NCBI GenBank assembly: GCA_017849435.1
Contig: JAFIGY010000002.1
Coordinates: forward strand, 682,001 to 746,000
Origin: Chitinophaga niabensis
Lineage (GTDB): Bacteria > Bacteroidota > Bacteroidia > Chitinophagales > Chitinophagaceae
Length of the DNA: 64,000 nucleotides
Direction: 5' to 3'
Below the pieces are notes generated by a model. The model was not told the DNA's origin. It saw only the letters and a list, made by a program, of their open reading frames with translations, and did not search any database. Shown here one piece after another: positions 44,917 to 53,676 of this stretch. The first letter of the stretch is position 1, and each line of letters starts with the position of its first letter. A program made the translations under genes and the position numbers.

Positions 44917-45781
44917 ATTTGCGGTTTACAAGATAAACACCTCCCATAATCACCAGCAGGCAAAGCACCTGCCATGCATTCACCTGCTCTCCGGCCAGTA
45001 GCCCCCAGCCAATGGCCACCACCGGCAAACCATATGTAACCATCGATGCGAATATGGCACCTGCTGAACGGATCAGCTTGTAAAAAAGCAGGGATGCCAT
45101 GCCCGTACCCATGATACCTAGCACCATGGCTGCACCAAGACTAACCCACGGCCTCCCCCCACCCGCCATCACTTCCCTGAAATTACTGAACAGGAGCACC
45201 GGCAGCGAAAAAAGCGCCATAAAGAAAAGTGAAATGGATACCAGCTGAAGGGATGTGTAGCCTTTCAGGTAATGATGCACGATCGCAATATTCAGCCCGT
45301 AACAGGCGGTAGCCAATATCACAAAGAACCCATAGTACCAGTACGCGTTAGTCTGGATACCCTTCGCCAGGAAGAGGCAGATCACCCCCACGAATCCAAT
45401 GGCAAGGCCTGCCAGCTGACGTTTGCCTACCTGTGTTCTGAAGAGCAGCAGGCTAAACAATAAAGCAAATACAGGCGTAAATGAATTCAGCATGCCGGCA
45501 AGAGAACTGTCGATCTTCGTTTCCGCAATGCAAAAGAGAAAGGCAGGAATACCGTTACCGAGCAATCCGGACAAAATGATCACCGGTACCTTTGCACGCG
45601 GCGTTTGCCGGATGAATTTGAAAAAGAAAGGGAGCAAGATTAGTCCTGCCGAAATAAGCCGCAGGCTGGCTACCTGGTAGGGACTGAAGGATTCCAGTCC
45701 TAGTTTCATGAGTATAAAAGAACTGCCCCAGGTCAGACATAAGAGCAGGAAGATACCCCAGTTAAGCAATCGTTGGTCCAT
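44915..45781 (-). CDS. EamA/DMT-superfamily transporter
   Basis: Inner-membrane transporter of 288 aa with ten predicted helices in two EamA repeats: WGIFLLLCLTWGSSFILMKL at the start of repeat one, YGFFVILATACYGLNIAIVH at the start of repeat two. DMT proteins usually export amino acids or small metabolites; the substrate is not deducible. Its stop region overlaps the frr terminator. Divergent from ppk2. Confidence 0.9.
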   Translation of the reverse strand: MDQRLLNWGIFLLLCLTWGSSFILMKLGLESFSPYQVASLRLISAGLILLPFFFKFIRQTPRAKVPVIILSGLLGNGIPAFLFCIAETKIDSSLAGMLNSFTPVFALLFSLLLFRTQVGKRQLAGLAIGFVGVICLFLAKGIQTNAYWYYGFFVILATACYGLNIAIVHHYLKGYTSLQLVSISLFFMALFSLPVLLFSNFREVMAGGGRPWVSLGAAMVLGIMGTGMASLLFYKLIRSAGAIFASMVTYGLPVVAIGWGLLAGEQVNAWQVLCLLVIMGGVYLVNRK

Positions 45782-45876
45782 AGAAGGTGTAAATATACCG
45801 AATCTAAAGGCGCAGATAGTAAGGTCCCTTACAACTGTAGCGTAATTTCCTTAAATTTAATAAATAACTCACGCTT

Positions 45877-46632
45877 ATGGCCGAAGTAAAATTGTCGTCA
45901 ACGCCCGCCACTGCCCCCGGAAAGTTCTCAAAAGAACACACGAAAAAAGAATTGTTATCCATACTCGCCGAACTGGATGATCTGCAAAATCTGCTTTTTG
46001 CCGAACATAAACACAGTTTATTGGTTGTACTACAGGGCATGGATGCCAGCGGGAAGGATGGTGCGGTAAGGAATGTATTCGGGAAGATGAACCCAATGGG
46101 AGTGCTGGTGCAACCTTTCAAGACACCCACTGCGGAAGAGATGAATCATGATTTCCTTTGGAGGATACATCAGCACGCTCCCGGGAAAGGCATGATCCAG
46201 ATATTTAATCGGTCTCATTATGAAGATGTACTGATACAACGTGTACACAAATGGGTGGATGAGAAGACGATCAAAAAACGCTTCGGGGCCATCAACGATT
46301 TTGAGAAGCTGCTGGAAGAGCACAATGACACGCATATATTGAAATTCTACCTGCATGTTTCACGGGAGGAGCAATGGAAGCGACTGGAAGAGCGCACGCA
46401 GGACCCCACCAAGATGTGGAAGTATAACGAAAAGGATTTTGAAGAGGCGAAGCTGCTGAAAAATTACTGGAAAGCGTATGAAGATGTGTTCAGGCACTGC
46501 AGCAAGGTACCCTGGATTATTGTGCCATCCGATCAGAACTGGTACAAGGAATATGTGATCGCTAAAACGGTAAGGGATACACTAAGATCGCTCAAAATGA
46601 AATTCCCCAAACTCCCATCGGCAAAAAAATAA
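45877..46632 (+). CDS. Polyphosphate kinase 2 family protein
   Basis: PPK2-type phosphotransferase of 251 aa that uses polyphosphate to phosphorylate nucleotides. Walker A is G54-M-D-A-S-G-K60-D, Walker B region [10 protein letters not shown], and the lid arginines are in [17 protein letters not shown]. The single-domain length fits class I or III PPK2, and residues that separate NDP- from NMP-kinases cannot be assigned safely by eye. mscL follows 74 bp downstream on the same strand. Confidence 0.92.
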   Translation: MAEVKLSSTPATAPGKFSKEHTKKELLSILAELDDLQNLLFAEHKHSLLVVLQGMDASGKDGAVRNVFGKMNPMGVLVQPFKTPTAEEMNHDFLWRIHQHAPGKGMIQIFNRSHYEDVLIQRVHKWVDEKTIKKRFGAINDFEKLLEEHNDTHILKFYLHVSREEQWKRLEERTQDPTKMWKYNEKDFEEAKLLKNYWKAYEDVFRHCSKVPWIIVPSDQNWYKEYVIAKTVRDTLRSLKMKFPKLPSAKK

Positions 46633-46706
46633 CGAGGAGAACAGGAGGTAATGTATTAATATCGCACTTGTTACACCATTATTTTTTAACGATAAAACCT
46701 TTGCGT

Positions 46707-47081
46707 ATGTCCTTTTTCAGTGAATTCAAAGCCTTCGCCATGAAAGGCAATGTGATTGATCTGGCAGTCGGTATCGTGATCGGTGCTGCTTTCGGAAAGA
46801 TCGTGAATGCCCTGGTAACGGCTATTATTATGCCTATTGTGGGAATATTGATCGGGGGATACAATTTCGCCAGCCTGTCGATCGATGTAGGATCTGCCAA
46901 AGTGAAGTATGGCGAATTCATCCAGGCGATCGTGGAATTCCTGGTGATCGCGTTCGCCCTGTTCCTGGTGATCAAAGCCATCAACAGGATGAAGAAGCCA
47001 GAAGCGCCTGCCGCTCCGCCCGCACCCACTACGCAGGAGAAATTACTGATGGAGATCCGGGATACGCTGAAACAGAAATAA
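46707..47081 (+). CDS. mscL: Large-conductance mechanosensitive channel
   Basis: Pentameric tension-gated emergency valve of the inner membrane. The product is 124 aa from the ATG at 46707. TM1 is [20 protein letters not shown] (with the pore-lining glycines), TM2 is [20 protein letters not shown], and the C-terminal bundle is [17 protein letters not shown]. The N-terminus [14 protein letters not shown] is the usual S1 helix. An in-frame extension to 46668 is not family-like. Confidence 0.96.
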   Translation: MSFFSEFKAFAMKGNVIDLAVGIVIGAAFGKIVNALVTAIIMPIVGILIGGYNFASLSIDVGSAKVKYGEFIQAIVEFLVIAFALFLVIKAINRMKKPEAPAAPPAPTTQEKLLMEIRDTLKQK

Positions 47082-47100
47082 TTTACCGCTTTACAAACTG

Positions 47101-47131
47101 ACGGTTGGCTGTGTTATGCAGCCAACCGTTC
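47101..47131 (+). terminator. Hairpin after mscL
   Basis: Perfect 11-bp stem ACGGTTGGCTG/CAGCCAACCGT with loop TGTTATG. The T-tail is weak (TTCCATATT), so termination may be partial. The next promoter box begins 6 bp later. Confidence 0.65.
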
Positions 47132-47136
47132 CATAT

Positions 47137-47144
47137 TACATTTG
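47137..47144 (+). promoter_or_regulatory. -7 box (TACATTTG) for the DUF3078 gene
   Basis: A full TAnnTTTG match, 16 bp before the ATG at 47161. Confidence 0.6.
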
Positions 47145-47160
47145 TTTAACCAATCAGAGA

Positions 47161-48105
47161 ATGAAGAAATTTTACTTGTCCCTGGCCATTTGCCTGCTGG
47201 CAGCTTTCACTGTGATGGCACAGGAAAATACAATGAGAAAACTAAGGGAGGAAACCGAAAAGAAAATCAAGAACAGCGAAAAAGATACCACCGGCAGATT
47301 ATGGAAAAAAGGCGGCACCTTTGGACTCACCTTTAACCAGGGATCGTTAACCAACTGGGCCGCGGGTGGTGATAAACTTTCCCTCTCCCTGCTCGGTACG
47401 CTTAACGCTTTTGCGAATTACAAGAAGGATAAACATTCCTGGGATAATAACCTGGACCTTGCCTATGGCTATGTGAACACCACCAGCCTGGGGGGCCGTA
47501 AAAGCGATGATCGCATTGACCTTACTTCGAAGTATGGTTATGAGATCGGGAAGCACTGGTACCTGAGCGCTCTTTTCAACCTGCGCACCCAATTCGACAA
47601 AGGATATCTCTACCCCAAGGATACCACGCCGCAGCTGGTTTCCAAGTTTTTCTCCCCGGCTTACATCGTGCTTTCACCGGGTGTGGATTACAAACCGACC
47701 GATGAATTCTCCCTCTTCATGTCTCCCGTTACAGCCCGCTGGGTGGTTGTGATGGATGATACCCTCGCCGCCCATGGCGCCTACGGGGTAGATACCGGCA
47801 GGCATGTGCGCAGCGAATTTGGTGCCTATGCCGTAGTCACCTGGAACAAGGAAATCGTGAAGAATATCACTTACCGGACGAAACTGGAACTCTTCTCCAA
47901 TTACAAGAAGACCCCCCAGAATATAAAAGTGTTCTGGACCAATACTTTGTCCCTGAAAGTGAATAAATGGATCAATGCCAATGTGAATGTGGATATGATT
48001 TATGATGACGATGTGAAGGTGTTTGAGAACCCGAAAACGGGCGTCATGGGACCGCGACTACAGGTCAAACAGGTCATCGGCGTGGGCTTCACGGCCAAGT
48101 TCTGA
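47161..48105 (+). CDS. DUF3078 outer-membrane-associated protein
   Basis: Exported protein of 314 aa with signal peptide MKKFYLSLAICLLAAFTVMA (then Q). After a short charged helix the protein is a beta-strand-rich barrel-like domain: GLTFNQGSLTNWAAGGDKLS, WDNNLDLAYGYVNTTSLGG, DLTSKYGYEIGKHWYLSALF, ending QVIGVGFTAKF with a terminal Phe, typical of outer-membrane proteins. The GSLTNWAAGG block is the DUF3078 hallmark. Function unknown. The ATG at 47161 begins the signal peptide. Confidence 0.88.
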   Translation: MKKFYLSLAICLLAAFTVMAQENTMRKLREETEKKIKNSEKDTTGRLWKKGGTFGLTFNQGSLTNWAAGGDKLSLSLLGTLNAFANYKKDKHSWDNNLDLAYGYVNTTSLGGRKSDDRIDLTSKYGYEIGKHWYLSALFNLRTQFDKGYLYPKDTTPQLVSKFFSPAYIVLSPGVDYKPTDEFSLFMSPVTARWVVVMDDTLAAHGAYGVDTGRHVRSEFGAYAVVTWNKEIVKNITYRTKLELFSNYKKTPQNIKVFWTNTLSLKVNKWINANVNVDMIYDDDVKVFENPKTGVMGPRLQVKQVIGVGFTAKF

Positions 48106-48122
48106 TTCAGCCGGAATTTTCT

Positions 48123-48130
48123 TATTTTTG
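48123..48130 (+). promoter_or_regulatory. -7 box (TATTTTTG) between DUF3078 and scpA
   Basis: A full TAnnTTTG match 18 bp after the DUF3078 stop. A terminator-like hairpin lies between it and scpA. Confidence 0.5.
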
Positions 48131-48131
48131 A

Positions 48132-48162
48132 TAAACCTGTCGGGCCTTCCGGCAGGTTTTAT
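48132..48162 (+). terminator. Terminator-like hairpin just before scpA
   Basis: Stem AACCTG(T)CGG/CCG(G)CAGGTT with loop GCCTT region, followed by TTATTGTTT. It ends about 10 bp before the scpA ATG and sits downstream of a -7 box, so it could terminate the DUF3078 transcript or attenuate scpA. Confidence 0.65.
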
Positions 48163-48171
48163 TGTTTAACT

Positions 48172-48963
48172 ATGAGCAACGAACAAGAAATTTACAAGAT
48201 CAGTCTGCCCCAGTTCGAGGGGCCGTTCGATCTGTTGCTGTTCTTTATTGAAAGGGATGAGCTGGATATCTACAATATCCCGATCACCAAGCTGACGAAA
48301 GACTTTCTGGAGTACATCCATCATTTGGAATCGCTGAACATTGAACTGGCCAGCGAATTCATCCTCTTCATATCCACCCTCATGCGTATCAAAGCCAAAA
48401 TGCTGCTGCCCCGCAAGGAGCTGGATGAAGCCGGGAACGAGATAGACCCGCGGCAGGAGCTGGTGGACAAGATACTGGAATATAAACGCTACAAACAGTC
48501 CGCCGCTGAATTGGCAGAAATGGAAGCGGACCGGATGCTGCTGGCAAAACGCGGCAACATTGCCAAAGAACTGGCAGAGATAGGAGAAGTGACCAGTGAA
48601 GGCACTGAAGTGCAGACCCTCACGCTCTTCAAACTCACCAAAACTTTTGAAAAGGTGATGCAGCGTGTAAAAGAACGGACTAACAAGCCGCAGCACGTGG
48701 TGTACAAGTACGATTATACCATGGAAGGCTCCAGGGAATACATGATGGACCTGGCCCGCTCCGAGCGGACGATCGCCTTTGAGAAGATATTCGATCACTG
48801 TAAAGACCGCGTACATGCCATTTTCCTTTTCCTCGGTATGCTGGAGCTTGTGCAGGCAAAGTACCTCAGCATCATGGTAGGCGAAGGCAGGAATAATTTC
48901 ATTATCGAATATGTGGATCCTTCCGAAAGACCGGAAGGAGAGCCCGTTGTGTTTGAAGAATAA
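48172..48963 (+). CDS. scpA: Segregation and condensation protein A
   Basis: Kleisin subunit of the SMC-ScpAB condensin, 263 aa. N-terminal block YKISLPQFEGPFDLLLFFIE, DELDIYNIPITKLTKDFLEY binds the SMC neck; the middle FILFISTLMRIKAKMLLPRK and C-terminal winged helix (FLGMLELVQAKYLSIMVGEG) bind ScpB and the SMC head. scpB is not adjacent. The next gene starts 1 bp after the stop. Confidence 0.95.
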   Translation: MSNEQEIYKISLPQFEGPFDLLLFFIERDELDIYNIPITKLTKDFLEYIHHLESLNIELASEFILFISTLMRIKAKMLLPRKELDEAGNEIDPRQELVDKILEYKRYKQSAAELAEMEADRMLLAKRGNIAKELAEIGEVTSEGTEVQTLTLFKLTKTFEKVMQRVKERTNKPQHVVYKYDYTMEGSREYMMDLARSERTIAFEKIFDHCKDRVHAIFLFLGMLELVQAKYLSIMVGEGRNNFIIEYVDPSERPEGEPVVFEE

Positions 48964-48964
48964 T

Positions 48965-49873
48965 ATGGCCGAAAAGAAAGAACATATCGAGGTCGTGTCC
49001 CTCCCGGATTATTCACACGGCGCACAGGAAGCGGATCACTTCAGCGTATCCACTCTTTGCGGTATGGGACCGGCTTTCTTTGAACATCAGGAAGCCCCGC
49101 ACCGGCACGATTTCTATACGATCTACTGGATCAGGAAAGGACAATTGACTCATACGATCGATACGGTTACCCACGTGGTAAAGCGTAACACGCTCTTCTT
49201 TCTTGCACCCGGCCAGGTACACCAGATGAAGTTTTCGGAAAAGGTGGAAGGATATATGATCGCGTTCCATGATTCCCTGCTCTGCCCCGCCGGCGGTGAT
49301 TCCACCGGTATGAATGCTGTGCGGAACGGGCTGTTCGTCAATGACCAGTTCAGCTCCGTCATCCATATCACGAACCAGGATGATGAAAAGGAACTTGAAT
49401 GGATGGTGAAACGGATGATGCAGGAAGTGGAACAGAAACAACCTAACTATGAGGCGGCCTTCCAGAATCTCCTGCATTACTTTCTCGTAGTAGCTTCCCG
49501 CAATGCGCCGGAACCGGTGGAAGTGATCCCGGAGTACCACGCAAAACATAACGGCGCCCTTTTTGTGCATTTCAAAACCCTGATCGAAGACAAATACCGG
49601 GAACTGAAGAACGTATCAGACTACGCGGCCCTGCTGCATATCAAACCCGTATTGCTCAACGAGATCAGCAAACAGTTATCCGGTATCACCGCAGGAGAAC
49701 ATATCCGCAATCGTGTGATCCTGGAAGCGCAACGATATCTCTATAATACAGACCTCTCCGCTAAAGAAATAGCATATAAGCTGGGCTTCGAAGATCCCCA
49801 TTACTTCTCCCGCTTCTTTAAAAAATACACGAACCAGTCGCCCTCAGAATTCAAGGATTTGGCAAAGGCTTGA
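48965..49873 (+). CDS. AraC-family regulator with cupin sensor domain
   Basis: Transcription factor of 302 aa. The N-terminus is an AraC-type cupin (EAPHRHDFYTIYWIRKGQLT, LFFLAPGQVHQMKFSEKVEG) and the C-terminus a double HTH (DYAALLHIKPVLLNEISKQL, LSAKEIAYKLGFEDPHYFSR, FFKKYTNQSPSEFK). It starts one base after scpA, so it may read through from that transcript. It stands immediately in front of the pirin-YceI-nitroreductase group on the same strand and is the natural candidate to control it. Confidence 0.93.
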   Translation: MAEKKEHIEVVSLPDYSHGAQEADHFSVSTLCGMGPAFFEHQEAPHRHDFYTIYWIRKGQLTHTIDTVTHVVKRNTLFFLAPGQVHQMKFSEKVEGYMIAFHDSLLCPAGGDSTGMNAVRNGLFVNDQFSSVIHITNQDDEKELEWMVKRMMQEVEQKQPNYEAAFQNLLHYFLVVASRNAPEPVEVIPEYHAKHNGALFVHFKTLIEDKYRELKNVSDYAALLHIKPVLLNEISKQLSGITAGEHIRNRVILEAQRYLYNTDLSAKEIAYKLGFEDPHYFSRFFKKYTNQSPSEFKDLAKA

Positions 49874-49953
49874 TAATCATTCAATTGCATCTTTTCAAAA
49901 AAAAGTACACCTGGAACAGCATTCTATCCATTCCAAATAGATGTTGTAACATG

Positions 49954-49961
49954 TAATTTTG
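49954..49961 (+). promoter_or_regulatory. -7 box (TAATTTTG) for the pirin operon
   Basis: A full TAnnTTTG match, 26 bp before the pirin ATG at 49988. An AAAGGAGA sequence about 8 nt before that ATG is a good Shine-Dalgarno, which is uncommon in this phylum. Confidence 0.6.
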
Positions 49962-49987
49962 TGTTGTCTTTAAAAGGAGAACACATT

Positions 49988-50860
49988 ATGACAACGATAA
50001 AAAAAGTAGCACATGTTTACCAGGGCGCACAATCACACATGGTTGGCGACGGTTTTAAGGTGCAGAATCTGTTCCCGAACGGTAACCGCATCGGGAAGCA
50101 GCTCAGCCCTTTCTTTCTGCTGGACTATGCGGCCCCCAGCTACTTTCCCCCGTCAGATCATCCCCGTGGCGTGGAAGAACACCCGCACCGTGGCTTTGAA
50201 ACTGTTACCATTGCTTACCAGGGCTCCCTGGAACACCGCGATTCCGGTGGTAATGCAGGGAAGATCGGGCCCGGCGACGTACAATGGATGACCGCTGCTT
50301 CCGGCGTTGTGCACGAAGAAAAGCATGAAAAAGAATTCACCCGTCAGGGTGGTGTGCTGGAAATGGCGCAGCTGTGGGTGAACCTTCCGAGGGCACATAA
50401 AATGGATACCCCTCGTTATCAGGCCCTCGAAAAGAAAGACATCCCTGTTGTTGATCTTGGTGAAGGCAGCTACCTCCGGGTGATTGCGGGTAGCTATAAT
50501 GGTCAGCCTGGTGCTGCCAGAACTTTCAGTCCTCTGAACCTTTTTGACGTGCAGCTGAAAGCAGGCAAAACGTTCACGCTCACACTGCCGGATGGTTATA
50601 ATACCGGGATCGTAGCGTTGAAAGGCGAAGCCCGTTTCAATGACACGCATACAGCAAAGGGAGTGGAGATTGCAGTATTTGAAACTGCAGGTGAAACCAT
50701 CACCATCACGGCGCTCACGGATGCGTCCCTGCTGGTGCTGAATGGCGAGCCGATCAATGAGCCCATCTTCGCTTATGGTCCTTTCGTAATGAACACAAAA
50801 GAGGAAATCATACAAGCGGTAGAAGATTACAACAACGGCAAAATGGGTCATCTTAATTAA
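49988..50860 (+). CDS. Pirin family protein (first copy)
   Basis: Bicupin of 290 aa. The metal site is the pirin pattern HPHRGFETVTIAYQG with EH in LEHRDSGGN and VHEEKHE; the N-terminus reads FFLLDYAAPSYFPPSDHPRG. Some pirins act as quercetin 2,3-dioxygenases, others as redox-sensing co-regulators; the activity here is not known. It begins an operon with YceI (46 bp) and nitroreductase genes. The chosen ATG is supported by the Shine-Dalgarno. Confidence 0.92.
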   Translation: MTTIKKVAHVYQGAQSHMVGDGFKVQNLFPNGNRIGKQLSPFFLLDYAAPSYFPPSDHPRGVEEHPHRGFETVTIAYQGSLEHRDSGGNAGKIGPGDVQWMTAASGVVHEEKHEKEFTRQGGVLEMAQLWVNLPRAHKMDTPRYQALEKKDIPVVDLGEGSYLRVIAGSYNGQPGAARTFSPLNLFDVQLKAGKTFTLTLPDGYNTGIVALKGEARFNDTHTAKGVEIAVFETAGETITITALTDASLLVLNGEPINEPIFAYGPFVMNTKEEIIQAVEDYNNGKMGHLN

Positions 50861-50906
50861 TTCGTACCAATACCACTATCATTTATAACACTAAAAACTA
50901 CAAACA

Positions 50907-51434
50907 ATGACAACCTGGAAAATTGATCCCACTCACAGTGAAGTGGAATTCAAAGTAAAACACCTGATGATCACCAACGTTACCGGTCATTTCGGTGAAT
51001 ATGACGCTACTGTTACCAGCAGCAAAGACGATTTCAGCGATGCGAGCGTAAGCTTCGAAGCAAGCGTGAACAGCATCAGTACCAAGAACGGCCAGCGGGA
51101 TGAACACCTGAAGAGTGCTGATTTCTTTGACGCCACCAATCATCCGAAGCTGACTTTCCAGTCAACCGGTGTGAAAAAGAAAGATGCAGAGCGCTTCGTG
51201 CTCGCAGGTAACCTTACCATTCGCGGTAATACCCATCCTGTTGAACTGAACGTGGAATACACCGGTACTACCATTGATCCCTGGGGTCAGACCAAAGCAG
51301 GGTTTGAACTCACCGGCAAGATCAACCGTAAAGATTTCGGACTTACCTGGTCTGCCACTACGGAAGCCGGCGGTCTGGTTGTAAGTGATGAAGTGCGTCT
51401 GATCGCCGCAGTACAGGTCATTAAACAAGCATAA
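50907..51434 (+). CDS. YceI family protein
   Basis: Lipocalin-like protein of 175 aa, of the polyisoprenoid-binding YceI family (WKIDPTHSEVEFKVKHLMIT, VTGHFGEYDATVT, HLKSADFFDATNHPKLTFQS, GFELTGKINRKDFGLTW). There is no signal peptide, so this copy is cytoplasmic, unlike E. coli YceI. The family is often induced by stress. Middle gene of the pirin-YceI-nitroreductase operon. Confidence 0.93.
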   Translation: MTTWKIDPTHSEVEFKVKHLMITNVTGHFGEYDATVTSSKDDFSDASVSFEASVNSISTKNGQRDEHLKSADFFDATNHPKLTFQSTGVKKKDAERFVLAGNLTIRGNTHPVELNVEYTGTTIDPWGQTKAGFELTGKINRKDFGLTWSATTEAGGLVVSDEVRLIAAVQVIKQA

Positions 51435-51446
51435 AAGTATTATAAC

Positions 51447-52076
51447 ATGGATATCCTGGAGAAACTTGCGTGGCGCTATGCCACCAAAAAGTTCGATCCT
51501 GAGAGACAATTAGATGAGCGGCAGCTGGAAAGGATCCTCCGGGCCACCAACCTCTCCGCTTCTTCATACGGTCTCCAGCCCTACAAAGTGATCGTAGTAA
51601 AAGATAAAACCGTAAAGGAAAAGCTGAAAGCGGCTTCCTGGAACCAGTCGCAGATCACAGATGCATCGCACCTGATCGTATTTGCCCGGTATGAAGAAGT
51701 GAATGGGCGACACGTGGAAGACTATATTGAAAATATTGCCGGTACCCGCAAAGTAGACCGCACGCAGTTGAATGGATTTGAAAACATGATGAAAGGGAAA
51801 CTGGATGCACTGGATGCGGACACTAAAGCGAACTGGTCGGCCAAACAAGCCTACCTCGCGCTGGGTACCCTGCTGACGGCAAGCGCAGCAGAAGGCATTG
51901 ATGCTTGCCCGATGGAAGGATTCGACGCAGCGGCTTATGACGAAATACTAGGGCTGAAGGAAAGGGGGCTGCGCACGGTTGTAATTGCAGCGGTTGGTTT
52001 TCGCGCAGCGGATGATGGCATGCAGCATGCGAAGAAAGTGAGGAAATCCCTTGAAGATTTTGTGGAACTGGTGTAA
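51447..52076 (+). CDS. NAD(P)H-dependent nitroreductase family oxidoreductase
   Basis: FMN-dependent dimeric reductase of 209 aa. The pattern RYATKKFDPERQL near the N-terminus and SSYGLQPYKVIVV, with AYLALGTLLTASAAEGIDAC then GFDAAAYDEILGL, fits the NfsB/quinone-reductase branch. It would reduce quinones or nitro compounds with NAD(P)H. Starts 12 bp after the YceI gene. A strong terminator follows. Confidence 0.92.
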   Translation: MDILEKLAWRYATKKFDPERQLDERQLERILRATNLSASSYGLQPYKVIVVKDKTVKEKLKAASWNQSQITDASHLIVFARYEEVNGRHVEDYIENIAGTRKVDRTQLNGFENMMKGKLDALDADTKANWSAKQAYLALGTLLTASAAEGIDACPMEGFDAAAYDEILGLKERGLRTVVIAAVGFRAADDGMQHAKKVRKSLEDFVELV

Positions 52077-52095
52077 AGTGTGTAGGGGTTAAGGT

Positions 52096-52125
52096 AAAAC
52101 CGGATGATATGTTTCATCCGGTTTT
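52096..52125 (+). terminator. Terminator of the pirin-YceI-nitroreductase operon
   Basis: Perfect 12-bp stem AAAACCGGATGA/TCATCCGGTTTT with loop TATGTT, followed by TTTG. Confidence 0.92.
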
Positions 52126-52181
52126 TTTGTTATTTTTAAGACCGCTTTCGATCAAACAATCACCTCATAAAAAATTAAACC

Positions 52182-52592
52182 ATGAAAAGATCTGCATCTG
52201 CCAATTGGAAAGGTACCGGCAAAGAAGGAAAAGGCACCGTTTCAACCCAAACAGGCATACTCAATAATACACCTTATTCCTACCTGAGCCGCTTTGAAGA
52301 CGGTCCCGGTACTAATCCCGAAGAACTGATAGCAGCCGCTCACGCGGGTTGCTTCACCATGAAGCTCAGCTTTGTGATCTCCGGTGCAGGGTTCACTCCC
52401 GGTAACATTGACACAAAAGCGACCGTTACGCTGGAGAATGGCGCTATCACCAGCAGCCATCTGGAAGTAACGGCCAGCGTACCCGGACTGGATGCTGCGA
52501 AGTTCGCGGAGTTTGCAAAAGATGCGGAGGAAAATTGCCCCATCTCCAAGCTGTTTAACACTAAGATCACGATGGACGCAAAGCTGGTGTAA
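52182..52592 (+). CDS. OsmC family peroxiredoxin
   Basis: Organic-hydroperoxide reductase-type protein of 136 aa. The two redox-active cysteines are C57 (AAHAGCFTM) and C119 (EENCPISK), at the usual spacing for OsmC. It would detoxify organic peroxides in the cytoplasm with a dithiol reductant. A near-consensus -7 box (TATTTTTA) is at about 52131. It lies between the nitroreductase gene and a second pirin gene, with terminators on both sides, so it is its own transcript. Confidence 0.94.
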   Translation: MKRSASANWKGTGKEGKGTVSTQTGILNNTPYSYLSRFEDGPGTNPEELIAAAHAGCFTMKLSFVISGAGFTPGNIDTKATVTLENGAITSSHLEVTASVPGLDAAKFAEFAKDAEENCPISKLFNTKITMDAKLV

Positions 52593-52614
52593 GCGAACGG
52601 AAAGATATCATATG

Positions 52615-52660
52615 CAAAGGCCGGACGAGCAGATCAAACCTGCGTCCGGCCTTTGTTTTG
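52615..52660 (+). terminator. Terminator of osmC-like gene
   Basis: Perfect 13-bp stem CAAAGGCCGGACG/CGTCCGGCCTTTG with a 15-nt loop that can pair further (CAG/CTG), followed by TTTTGG. Confidence 0.88.
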
Positions 52661-52759
52661 GAGAAAATATTTGTCCATCTTTTTAACCGATCTGTCCATT
52701 GATAAAACCTGAGGATGGATGGAAATTTGCTGTAGAAAATAACTCAGGAGGAAATAATT

Positions 52760-53473
52760 ATGAAAACAGTAGTTCACCGGGGAAATACCCGCGGGTTTGC
52801 GGATCATGGATGGTTGCAGTCGTTTCATACTTTCAGCTTCTCAGGCTATTACAACCCTGACCGCATTCATTTCGGCGCATTGCGCGTATTGAATGACGAT
52901 ACTGTCAAAGGCGGTATGGGGTTCGGCGCGCATCCGCATGATAATATGGAAATCGTCAGCATTCCGTTAAGCGGTGCATTGGAGCACAAAGACAATACCG
53001 GTCGGCATAAGATCATCAATCAACACGATGTGCAGATCATGAGTGCCGGCACAGGCATACAACATTCGGAATTCAATGCATCCAGAACAGAACCTGTAAA
53101 ATTCCTGCAGATATGGCTCTTCCCCAGGTTGAAGGACATCCCGCCCCGGTACGATCAGAAAACATTCGATCCTGCCGGCCGGAATAACCAATTGCAGGTA
53201 GTAGTAGCGCCGGAAGAAAGCGATGCAACACTCTTCATCAATCAGGATGCATGGTTCTCGCTCGGCAAATTCGATAAGGGGCAATCCATAGCATATGCTT
53301 CCAAAAAAGCCGGTAACGGTGCGTACCTGTTTGTGTTGAACGGGAAAGTGAAAGTAGGAGAGGAAATCCTCGAAACCCGCGACGCTATCGGGGTTACGGA
53401 TTACAGTACATTGCAGGTGAGCATGCTTGAAGATGCGGAATTCCTGCTGATGGATGTGCCCATGCATGTCTGA
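52760..53473 (+). CDS. Pirin family protein (second copy, YhaK-like)
   Basis: Shorter bicupin of 237 aa (RGFADHGWLQSFHTFSFSGY, then FGAHPHDNMEIVSIPLSGAL and EHKDNTGRHK). The metal-binding cluster H-x-H in HPHDNME and the later GTGIQHSEFNAS fit the YhaK/quercetinase-like branch; residues differ widely from the copy at 49988, so this is not a recent duplication. An AGGAGG sequence sits 9 nt before the ATG. Monocistronic. Confidence 0.92.
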   Translation: MKTVVHRGNTRGFADHGWLQSFHTFSFSGYYNPDRIHFGALRVLNDDTVKGGMGFGAHPHDNMEIVSIPLSGALEHKDNTGRHKIINQHDVQIMSAGTGIQHSEFNASRTEPVKFLQIWLFPRLKDIPPRYDQKTFDPAGRNNQLQVVVAPEESDATLFINQDAWFSLGKFDKGQSIAYASKKAGNGAYLFVLNGKVKVGEEILETRDAIGVTDYSTLQVSMLEDAEFLLMDVPMHV

Positions 53474-53676
53474 TAACGTAGAAAGATCGTATTCAAAATA
53501 AGCGTAAACTATGCGGCTGTTGGGGTGGATAAATTTCCCGCTGTAGGATGTACCCCGGAATAGAAAAGAATCGTAAATTAGAAGTGAGGATGAGCATATT
53601 GACACATAAGCATGGAATGTATGATAGATAAGGCCCTGACCAGCTATCGTCATCATTTACCTTAAATCAATATATC

